From NCBI GenBank assembly GCA_959596495.1, contig CAUFXK010000080.1:1-7992 (forward strand): a stretch of 7,992 nucleotides of DNA, given 5' to 3'. The notes below the pieces were generated by a model. That model did not search any database. It saw nothing but the letters and a program-made list of their open reading frames with translations, and was not told where the DNA came from. The position numbers and the translations under genes were made by a program. The stretch comes from an uncultured Collinsella sp. Its GTDB lineage: Bacteria; Actinomycetota; Coriobacteriia; Coriobacteriales; Coriobacteriaceae. Below are positions 1 through 5,403 of this stretch, one piece after another; the first letter of the stretch is position 1, and each line of letters begins with the position of its first letter.

Positions 1-6
1 GTCGCG

Positions 7-665
7 CTACTCACCGAGCATCTCTTGGAGCTTGGCTGCCACGGCATGTCCCAAGCTCTCGTGGCTTTCGGGCATCATATGCAGATAGTCGATATCGCCC
101 GGCTCGGCAAACTCGGCGGCATTCAAAAAGTCGCAACCAAACTGCTCGGCCACGTGCGCATAGTACTCGCCAAAATGTTCAGATGCCTCAACGGAATGCT
201 CGTCAAAGTCGGTCATATACACATCGGCGATTTGCGGCTTAATCTTGATAGGAGCCATCAGCAGGATGCGCGGGCAAGGCGCAGCGTCGGTCCACGGAAA
301 CGCGCGGACGGCGCGAATCAGCGCCATGGCGCCACGGGCGATATCGGAAGCTGTCACGTTAAAGACCGTCTTGCAGTCGTTGGTGCCCAGCATGATCACA
401 ATGGCGTCCAGCGGCTTATGGGCCTCGAGCAGCATCGGAAGCGCGCGAATACCGTTGAGGTTGGTGTCCAGATGGCACATATCGTCGCGCACCGTCGTGC
501 GGCCGTTGAGCCCCTCCTCAATCACATGCCAGCCCTCGCCCAGATCACGCTGCGCCACGCCACACCAGCGCACATCCCGCGCATAGCGCACCGCGGTGCC
601 GTCGCGCATGCCCGCGGATCGTAACCATAGGTGTTGCTGTCACCAAAGCATAGAACGTTTTTCAT
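7..665 (-). pseudogene. SGNH/GDSL-family hydrolase, frameshifted
   Basis: This is an esterase/lipase-like SGNH hydrolase split over two frames. Starting at the ATG at 663-665, the first frame gives MKNVLCFGDSNTYGYDPR, which holds the block I catalytic Ser (GDS). After about position 614 the homology continues in another frame with GTAVRYARDVRWCGVAQ, the family's usual continuation. That frame then carries block II (GLNGRTT), block III (GTND) and the C-terminal Asp-x-x-His (DYLH), ending at the TAG at 7-9. Restoring one G in the G-run (ccc at 611-613 on the plus strand) would join them as ...YDPR-G-MRDGTAV..., about 219 residues, a normal family length. A GGGGAG Shine-Dalgarno lies just upstream of the start. 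As written, the first frame runs on to a stop near 522 and the second lacks the nucleophile, so neither piece should be active. It may be a true pseudogene or a homopolymer sequencing error. The substrate is unknown; relatives act on acyl or acetyl esters. Confidence 0.85.
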
Positions 666-684
666 CGTAAGCTCCCCACTCAAT

Positions 685-715
685 AAAAAGCCGACGGGAG
701 CAGCCCCCGTCGGCT
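685..715 (-). terminator. Rho-independent terminator after the macrodomain gene
   Basis: Read on the minus strand, a perfect 10-bp stem AGCCGACGGG / CCCGTCGGCT with a 7-base loop is followed by TTTT and an A/T-rich stretch. It lies 25 bases after the stop of the macrodomain gene and only about 20 bases before the ATG of the SGNH hydrolase. It therefore also sits in that gene's leader and could act as an attenuator. Confidence 0.88.
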
Positions 716-740
716 CGGTATATCGCATCACGCGCACCGT

Positions 741-1874
741 TTACAGGTACTTGCGCCAGTCGTCGTCATCCTCGTCATCCTCGGCAGCGGCCTGAGCCTG
801 CTCGGCGGCACGGGCGGCTGCGGTGCGGGCGGCAACCTGAGCATAGGACTCCTCGTTGCGCTCGGGGAAGTTTGCCAATACGTGCTCGAACTTGGCAAAG
901 TCCTCATCCCAGCGCGTAGAAGGCACAGCAAAGAACACCTGCTTGACCTTAAAGTCGCCCGACGCGAGCTCCTTGCGGAAGAGCTCGGCCACGGCCTCTG
1001 CGTCAAAGCCGTTGTTGTCGCAGCCCCAAGCGCCCAGCACGAGCTTCTCGCGACCTAGCTCGTCGCAGATGGCAAGCACAAAGCGAATGCGGTCGCGCAG
1101 GGCATCCAGCAGAGCATCGTCGCTCACGCGATACTCCTGGCGGGCGCGCTTAACGTTGGGCGCGGCGGCCACGATCACGTCGGCGTATGCATGCACGTGG
1201 TTGCGGTCGAAGCGCACCGCAGGCACCACTAGGGCACGGTTACGATAGAGCTCGCAGTTGATGTTGCGGCGACGGTTCTCGCCGTACCACTTACGCTGCC
1301 TATCGAGAACGTTGTACAGATACGAATCGGCGCACAGCGTGGCCTCCTGGCCCAGATAACCCTGAATATATCCACCGCCCGGATTGGTAAACGAGGCAAA
1401 GGCGAGCACGGCCATGTCGCAGAACTGCGCATAGCCGCGACCGTTATCGAGGATTGCCTGCGTGGCGGAGGCATCAAGCACAGTGACCTCGGGCAGGACC
1501 GGAGCGGGCTCCTCAGCAGGCGCGGACTCAGCTTCGGCGATTTCCTCGGCAGGCTCCTCGACGGGCTCGGGCGCCGCCTCGGTCTCGGGCGCTGCCTCGA
1601 CCTCGGCAGTCTCCGCGTTCTCGACGTCCTCGGCGACCTGCTCTTCGGGGGCCACAGCACTCTGAACCTTGGCCTTCATCGCCGCGACAAAGCCGGCAGG
1701 CATACCGTCAAACTCGCGAACACCGGCAAGCGAACGCTCGATATCCTTGGCGCACGCTTCGGACACAGTTGCCACGTGACGCTCGGCGGCCTTGGCACGG
1801 GCCTCGCGCTTGGGATTGGGCTGACCCGCTCGGTTGGACCTGCGGTTACGGTTCCTGTTGTCGACGTCTGCCAT
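741..1874 (-). CDS. TIGR02452-like macrodomain (PARG-type) protein with QEA active-site variant
   Basis: A 377-residue protein related to bacterial poly(ADP-ribose) glycohydrolases (PF10021/TIGR02452), which cleave ADP-ribose polymers in the cytoplasm. The core begins near residue 129. The signature is at residues 160-190: NPGGG (164-168), seven residues, then QEA (176-178) where the family has QEE. The second Glu is the catalytic acid in characterised bacterial and human PARG, so hydrolase activity is doubtful; binding of ADP-ribose may remain. LVLGAWGC (278-285) and DAEAVAELF (291-299) match the family's later conserved block. Unusual additions are a basic Arg/Asn-rich N-terminus (residues 5-32), an acidic Ala/Pro/Glu linker (about 75-128) and an Ala-rich tail ending in an Asp/Glu run (365-372), all probably disordered. 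The start is the ATG preceded by AAAGGTGG. It seems to be a single-gene unit, with terminators on both sides. Family assignment is firm; function is not. Confidence 0.85.
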   Translation of the reverse strand: MADVDNRNRNRRSNRAGQPNPKREARAKAAERHVATVSEACAKDIERSLAGVREFDGMPAGFVAAMKAKVQSAVAPEEQVAEDVENAETAEVEAAPETEAAPEPVEEPAEEIAEAESAPAEEPAPVLPEVTVLDASATQAILDNGRGYAQFCDMAVLAFASFTNPGGGYIQGYLGQEATLCADSYLYNVLDRQRKWYGENRRRNINCELYRNRALVVPAVRFDRNHVHAYADVIVAAAPNVKRARQEYRVSDDALLDALRDRIRFVLAICDELGREKLVLGAWGCDNNGFDAEAVAELFRKELASGDFKVKQVFFAVPSTRWDEDFAKFEHVLANFPERNEESYAQVAARTAAARAAEQAQAAAEDDEDDDDWRKYL

Positions 1875-1939
1875 ACGTGGCCACCTTTCCTGTCGCTGCC
1901 GCTATCGGCTTTTCCCATCCATGATACCCCGCCGCGCGC

Positions 1940-1967
1940 AAAAAAGACGGCCCCGAAGGACCGCCTT
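1940..1967 (-). terminator. Terminator with UUCG tetraloop after the Bax-inhibitor gene
   Basis: On the minus strand a 10-bp stem (AAGGCGGTCC / GGGCCGTCTT, two G-U wobbles) closes a TTCG tetraloop and runs into TTTT beyond the stem. It lies about 47 bases after the stop of the Bax-inhibitor-like gene and separates it from the macrodomain gene. Confidence 0.9.
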
Positions 1968-2014
1968 TCGCATCGTTTTACCGTGTCCGGCAGGAAGCAT
2001 CGCTATGCCGCGCT

Positions 2015-2710
2015 TTAATCGCGACGGCCGAGGATGTTCAGAATGCGCAGGAACACGTTGATGATGTCCACGAACAGGCTGGATGCCATGAGCACGGCGT
2101 TGGGCAGCGTGGGCGGCACCGTCGTTGCCACATAGGTGTCGTAGCCGATGAAGCCGGCGAACACCACGATCACGATCAGGTCGGTGATGGACTGCGAAAC
2201 GCCCATGAACATCAGCACGATCTCGACCAGAATCGTGGCAAGCAGGATGCCAAAACCAATGCCATACACACGCTGGAAGAACTTGGGGAAGGTCACGCCC
2301 AGCGCACCAAAGACAAAGGTGATGGCGGCCGTGGCGATAAAGGCGGTGTTAATGGTAGGCAGGTCGTAGTTGGCAAGACCAAACGACGCCGTCAGGCCAA
2401 AGGTGCTCGCAAAGACCACGTAGCCCACGAGTGACAGGCCCACGGACTGTTTGCTGGCAGCAGCCGACATCATGACCATGCCGACGATGGTCAAAATAAA
2501 TGAGCCAAAGACCAGCGGCAAAGCGGCGCCGCTCATCATCATGCGCGCAAACGACATGGTGCTCGTAAAGTAAGCACCGGCGCCCATGGCGCAAAAGCCC
2601 AAAAAGATCAGAGCAGACATGACAAGGTTGTACGCGCGCGGCGACATCTCCTTGGCACGGCTTGCGCCGGTCTCGATGGGGCCATTCTGATAGCCCTGGA
2701 TATCGTTCAT
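2015..2710 (-). CDS. Bax inhibitor-1 / YccA-family membrane protein
   Basis: A 231-residue integral membrane protein of the BI-1/TMBIM superfamily. Seven hydrophobic segments are visible at roughly residues 29-47, 63-82, 90-110, 119-138, 147-168, 174-193 and 206-226, after a polar cytoplasmic N-terminus of about 25 residues. The family's two late acidic residues are present: Asp191 in GYDTY and Asp215 in FVDIINVFLRIL. They are 24 residues apart, the same spacing as the pH-sensing Asp pair of Bacillus YetJ, a calcium-leak channel. A cation leak or a stress-linked role is plausible but not shown; the E. coli relative YccA interacts with FtsH. The ATG at 2708-2710 follows GAAAGGAC, a good ribosome site. 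A weak promoter lies about 57 bases upstream, and the preceding hypothetical gene, 80 bases away with no clear terminator, may be co-transcribed. A strong terminator follows. Confidence 0.93.
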   Translation of the reverse strand: MNDIQGYQNGPIETGASRAKEMSPRAYNLVMSALIFLGFCAMGAGAYFTSTMSFARMMMSGAALPLVFGSFILTIVGMVMMSAAASKQSVGLSLVGYVVFASTFGLTASFGLANYDLPTINTAFIATAAITFVFGALGVTFPKFFQRVYGIGFGILLATILVEIVLMFMGVSQSITDLIVIVVFAGFIGYDTYVATTVPPTLPNAVLMASSLFVDIINVFLRILNILGRRD

Positions 2711-2766
2711 AATTTCGTCCTTTCAAAAAGCACCGCGACGGCGCCGTAGCTGACAAGTTTCCTGCC

Positions 2767-2790
2767 ATTGTACCCGAACGCCACGCGTTC
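2767..2790 (-). promoter_or_regulatory. Possible -10 box and adjoining inverted repeat upstream of the Bax-inhibitor gene
   Basis: Minus strand: a perfect 6-bp inverted repeat GAACGC-gtg-GCGTTC directly follows the stop codon of the upstream gene. Four bases further on is TACAAT (5 of 6 to the -10 consensus). The -35 region is poor. The inverted repeat has no T-tract, so it is not a convincing terminator; it would lie in the spacer of the putative promoter, where an operator could sit. Low confidence. Confidence 0.3.
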
Positions 2791-3129
2791 TTACCTGCGG
2801 CGCTCGCTCTCGAGTGTTCGGTCGAACGCCCACACCCACCAACGCATCACGTGTGCCTGCGAGCCGTCCGCCCGCTCGCGCGTCTGGTCCTCCAGATACA
2901 ACTCGGTCGCGTGCCCGCCAAAACGCACCTTATAGGTTGCCGTACGAATGCCGTGAACCGTCAAGCCAAACCCAGTGGTCGAGACAATCTCGTCAATCGT
3001 AAAGCAACGACCGTCGACCCAGCAGACGGTGACCGGCACGACCTGTCCGCCCGCGAGGATGCGAGCCACGACGTCCACATACTGCTTGTGCACGCGCCGA
3101 GTTTTGCCATCTGTCTGTCGATATTCCAT
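2791..3129 (-). CDS. Small conserved-looking protein of unknown function
   Basis: A 112-residue protein I do not recognise. It has no signal peptide or membrane helix. The N-terminal 25 residues are polar and basic (RQTDGKTRRVHKQY). The middle (about 28-85) alternates hydrophobic and polar residues in short stretches such as VVPVTVCWVDGR, TGFGLTVHGIR and YKVRFGG, consistent with a small beta-barrel or beta-sheet fold. The end has MRWWVWAFDR and an Arg/Glu-rich tail. I chose the ATG at 3127-3129 (MEYRQTDG) because a sigma-70-type promoter ends seven bases before it, implying a leaderless message. The frame stays open upstream to an ATG near 3216, but that would place the promoter inside the gene and add a low-quality 29-residue extension. 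A GGAG lies only two bases from the chosen start, too close for a normal Shine-Dalgarno. Possibly co-transcribed with the Bax-inhibitor gene. Function unknown. Confidence 0.7.
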   Translation of the reverse strand: MEYRQTDGKTRRVHKQYVDVVARILAGGQVVPVTVCWVDGRCFTIDEIVSTTGFGLTVHGIRTATYKVRFGGHATELYLEDQTRERADGSQAHVMRWWVWAFDRTLESERRR

Positions 3130-3136
3130 GTCTCCT

Positions 3137-3166
3137 ATTATCGAACGCATGTTTGCATATTGTAAA
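3137..3166 (-). promoter_or_regulatory. Sigma-70-type promoter giving a leaderless transcript
   Basis: Minus strand: TTTACA (5 of 6 to the -35 consensus), 18-base spacer, GATAAT (5 of 6 to the -10 consensus). The -10 ends seven bases before the ATG at 3129, so transcription would start at or next to the start codon, the arrangement of leaderless genes common in Actinobacteria. This is the best promoter match I found in the window. Confidence 0.65.
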
Positions 3167-3379
3167 GCGAACAGACTGTGGTTTTGGGGTGTTGGGGCGC
3201 GCGCACGTGTCCTCATGGTGTGTTAGCAAAAAGAACACCCACGGTCAACAGGGCTAATATTCAATTTTAGTGCCAAAAAATTCACTGCTCCCATCAGAAC
3301 TCGGTAAAGAAACCCGCAGGAGGTGATACGATTTATCATGTTTCTGTAACGTGCCTGCAAACTTCGAGAAAGCCCATAT
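3167..3379. other. Divergent intergenic region between the unknown gene and the PiT gene
   Basis: This A/T-richer region separates the leftward unknown gene from the rightward phosphate transporter. It holds a short inverted repeat (GTGTT...AACAC, about 3220-3238) of uncertain meaning and the perfect Shine-Dalgarno at 3318-3327 described separately. I find no -35/-10 pair for the PiT gene good enough to call, although its promoter must lie here. No credible ORF other than the mini-ORF at 3338-3349. Confidence 0.5.
3318..3349 (+). promoter_or_regulatory. Perfect Shine-Dalgarno, short palindrome and three-codon mini-ORF in the PiT leader
   Basis: AGGAGGTGAT (3318-3327) is a 10-base perfect complement to the 16S rRNA 3' end. 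It is followed at 3338 by ATG TTT CTG TAA, a Met-Phe-Leu-stop mini-ORF in the same frame as the PiT gene, whose ATG is 42 bases downstream of the mini-ORF's ATG. The inverted repeat TGATA-cgatt-TATCA (3324-3338) overlaps the Shine-Dalgarno. The PiT start itself has only a weak site (GAGAAAG). This may be a leader ORF controlling PiT translation, or the trace of an old, longer N-terminus. Confidence 0.45.
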
Positions 3380-4429
3380 ATGGACGTAACGTTCTCAACC
3401 TTCCTCGGCCAACTTGTGTCGAACCCAGTCCTTGCCGTCACCGTGATCCTCGCGCTCGGCGCCATCTTCGTCAATGGATGGACCGACGCACCCAACGCCA
3501 TCGCGACCTGCGTCACTACGCGTTGCATGCCCGCCCGCGCCGCTATTCTCATGAGTGCCGCATTCAACTTCTTGGGCGTGCTCATCATGACGCACTTTAA
3601 CGCGAGCGTCGCCAACACCATCTCCCATATTGTCGACTTTGGCAGAAACAGCACCATGGCGCTCGCGTGCCTCTGCGCGGCACTCTTCTCCATCGTCGTC
3701 TACGGCGCCACAGCGTCGCGTTTTGGCATCCCCACCTCGCAAAGCCACAGCCTTATCGCCGGCCTGACCGGTGCCGCCATCGCCCTCGGCGGTGCGAGCA
3801 GCGTCAACGTCCACGAGTGGATGAAGGTCATCTACGGCCTGGCGCTCTCCATCGGTCTGGGCTTTGTCATGGGCTGGGTCCTGTGCAAGCTCGTCTCGAT
3901 TCTTTTCGCCGCCGCCAACAGGCGACGTGCCAATGTCTTCTTTAAATACGCTCAGATCGCGAGCGCTGCGGCCATGAGCTTTATGCACGGCGCGCAGGAT
4001 GGACAGAAGTTCATCGGCGTGCTCTTTTTAGGCGTGGCCTTTGCCAGCGGCCAGACGAGCGTCGGCGATGCCGGCATCCCCATCTGGATTATGCTGCTAT
4101 GCTCGGCCACCATGGGCATCGGCACCAGCGTGGGCGGCGAGCGCATCATCAAGTCCGTTGGCCAGAGCATGGTCAAGCTCGAAAAGTACCAGGGCTTCTC
4201 CGCCGACCTGGCGGGCGCCGCGAACCTGCTGCTTGCCACCCTTACCGGCATCCCCGTGTCCTCCACGCACATCAAGACCTGCGCCATCATGGGCGTCGGT
4301 GCCGTCAAACGCCTCTCGGCCATCAACTTCGGCGTCGTCAAGGACATGATGTTCACCTGGTTCTTCACCTTCCCCGCCTGCGGACTCATCAGCTTTGTCA
4401 TGGCCAAGCTGTTCATGATGTTCATCTAG
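3380..4429 (+). CDS. PiT-family inorganic phosphate transporter
   Basis: A 349-residue polytopic membrane permease of the PiT family (PF01384), which imports inorganic phosphate with H+ or Na+, or as a metal-phosphate complex. The family's internal duplication is clear. The first half has NGWTDAPNAIAT (32-43, the counterpart of the GxNDxxNA signature with its Asp kept) and GIPTSQSHSLIAGLTGA (116-132). The second half has MHGAQDGQKFIG (202-213) and GIPVSSTHIKTCAIMGVG (290-307). A positively charged loop (NRRRANVFFK, 180-189) separates them. Length is on the short side but complete. The Asn-to-Thr change in the first signature (GWTD for GxND) probably marks a subfamily, not a defect. The ATG at 3380 has only a weak ribosome site; see the leader entry. 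The DUF47 gene follows 67 bases downstream on the same strand, the standard pairing, so both are likely one operon. Confidence 0.95.
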   Translation: MDVTFSTFLGQLVSNPVLAVTVILALGAIFVNGWTDAPNAIATCVTTRCMPARAAILMSAAFNFLGVLIMTHFNASVANTISHIVDFGRNSTMALACLCAALFSIVVYGATASRFGIPTSQSHSLIAGLTGAAIALGGASSVNVHEWMKVIYGLALSIGLGFVMGWVLCKLVSILFAAANRRRANVFFKYAQIASAAAMSFMHGAQDGQKFIGVLFLGVAFASGQTSVGDAGIPIWIMLLCSATMGIGTSVGGERIIKSVGQSMVKLEKYQGFSADLAGAANLLLATLTGIPVSSTHIKTCAIMGVGAVKRLSAINFGVVKDMMFTWFFTFPACGLISFVMAKLFMMFI

Positions 4430-4496
4430 TCAAACCGAACGTCCATCCGGACCGTAACACCTCGCCCACCCGTCTTCGCCTCGAAAGGACCCACTC

Positions 4497-5120
4497 ATGG
4501 CAAAGAAACCCGATTCGTTCTACTTTGACAACTACGTCGCCTGCGCCGACCTCGCCGTCCAGGCCGCCGAGCTGCTTACCAAGATTTTCGAGAACTTCGA
4601 TCCCGCAAAGATTCACGATATGCTCGACAAGATGCATGCGATCGAGCATGCGGCCGACAAGAAGCACCATGAGCTTGAGGACGCCCTGCTCACCGCCTTT
4701 ATCACCCCGCTTGAGCGCGAGGATCTGGATCTGATGAGCTGCTCGCTCGACACCGTGCTCGACCGCATCGAGGGCGTCGTGCAGCGCGTCTACTTCACCA
4801 ACATCCAGAGCATCCACCCCGATGCCATCGTCATCGCTCACAAGGTGACCGACGCCTGCCGCGCCATGAAGGACCTTATGGTCGAGCTTCCCAACTACCG
4901 CAAGTCCAAGACCCTGCGCGAACTCGTCATCCAGATCAACACCATCGAGTCCGAGGCCGACGAGCTCTATATCAACGCCATGCGTAACCTGCATGTCAAC
5001 GGCAAGGACCCGCTCGAGGTCATCGCCTGGCGTGACGTGTACGCCTTCCTGGAGTACTGCGCCGACTGCTGCGAGAATGTGGCCGATGTCGTGGATTCGA
5101 TTGTCATGAAGAACAGTTAA
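4497..5120 (+). CDS. DUF47 / PhoU-like partner of the PiT transporter
   Basis: A 207-residue all-helical cytoplasmic protein of the DUF47 family (PF01865), structurally like PhoU. Three ExxxD metal-binding motifs typical of PhoU-type bundles are visible: Glu50-Asp54 (IEHAAD), Glu151-Asp155 (ESEAD) and Glu193-Asp197 (CENVAD). These occupy equivalent helices of a long four-helix-type bundle and probably bind Fe, Mn or Zn. DUF47 proteins are encoded next to PiT permeases and are thought to control or assist their activity; the exact mechanism is not settled. The ATG at 4497 is preceded by GAAAGGACC at proper spacing. Codons are strongly C-ending, like the PiT gene. No simple T-tailed terminator follows; the long palindrome at 5126-5236 begins six bases after the stop and may end the transcript. 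Confidence 0.93.
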   Translation: MAKKPDSFYFDNYVACADLAVQAAELLTKIFENFDPAKIHDMLDKMHAIEHAADKKHHELEDALLTAFITPLEREDLDLMSCSLDTVLDRIEGVVQRVYFTNIQSIHPDAIVIAHKVTDACRAMKDLMVELPNYRKSKTLRELVIQINTIESEADELYINAMRNLHVNGKDPLEVIAWRDVYAFLEYCADCCENVADVVDSIVMKNS

Positions 5121-5125
5121 TTGGG

Positions 5126-5236
5126 GGTACATGTCCCACCGGTCGCGGGCCCGGCCACTAATAACCTTTTTCACTCCGGCTGCAAGCAGAGTCGTTCAAA
5201 AGGTTATTAGTGGTCGGGCCCGCTCCCTTATGTACC
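5126..5236. repeat. Long palindromic element (REP/MITE-like)
   Basis: Two 26-base arms, 5145-5170 and 5198-5223, pair with a single G-U wobble (core CCACTAATAACCTTTT / AAAAGGTTATTAGTGG, extended by GCGGGCCCG). They flank a 27-base loop. Outside a non-matching gap, a second short pair GGTACAT (5126-5132) / ATGTACC (5230-5236) closes the structure. ATTGGG occurs on both sides (5120-5125 and 5240-5245), which could be a target duplication or chance. There is no T-tract after the right arm, so it is not a standard intrinsic terminator, though so strong a hairpin could stabilise or end the DUF47 mRNA. The layout resembles a palindromic interspersed repeat or a small non-autonomous mobile element. 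No transposase is present. Confidence 0.8.
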
Positions 5237-5403
5237 GCCATTGGGAACTTTGGCTGAGGGGTTGGGCGCGGTGAGGCCTTTGCTGTAATGGCCCTTGATT
5301 GCCCGGGGTATTACTTTGGTATTCGATGAGCGTTTGGCTGGATAGGGCTTTGGGTACCCTTTTGCTTAGTTTTGGGTTGTTTTATTAGCTTTGGAGGGCT
5401 TGT
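5237..5403 (+). other. Compositionally unusual intergenic region
   Basis: This stretch of about 170 bases is G/T-rich on the plus strand, in contrast to the C-rich genes before it, and has no credible ORF. It must carry the nitroreductase promoter, but I see no -35/-10 pair that stands out. The nitroreductase ribosome site GGAGGG lies at its right end. The odd composition continues into the first part of the nitroreductase gene. Confidence 0.5.

Noticed and set aside
600..620. Programmed -1 frameshifting joining the two SGNH hydrolase frames
   Set aside because: The site (CGG-GGC after slip) is not a classical slippery heptamer, and I see no internal Shine-Dalgarno or downstream pseudoknot, so mutation or sequencing error is simpler.
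25..624. A 199-codon plus-strand frame opposite the SGNH hydrolase
   Set aside because: The minus strand holds the SGNH motifs; the plus frame shows no family features.
3220..3245. TTGACC on the minus strand with TAACAC 17 bases on, as a second promoter for the unknown gene
   Set aside because: The -10 matches only half of the consensus, and the TTTACA/GATAAT promoter nearer the gene is much better.
3240..3379. A PhoP/PhoB (Pho box) site upstream of the PiT gene
   Set aside because: I searched for spaced direct repeats of the GTTCACC or CTGTCAT type and found nothing convincing.
4422..5174. A 250-codon open frame on the minus strand opposite the DUF47 gene
   Set aside because: It is a mirror of the strongly biased codons of the DUF47 gene, which has clear family motifs; the antisense frame has no recognisable domain, and its start falls within the palindrome.
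5145..5223. The long palindrome as an ordinary intrinsic terminator
   Set aside because: No T-tract follows the right arm, and the loop (27 bases) and arms are much longer than in the four clear terminators elsewhere in this window.
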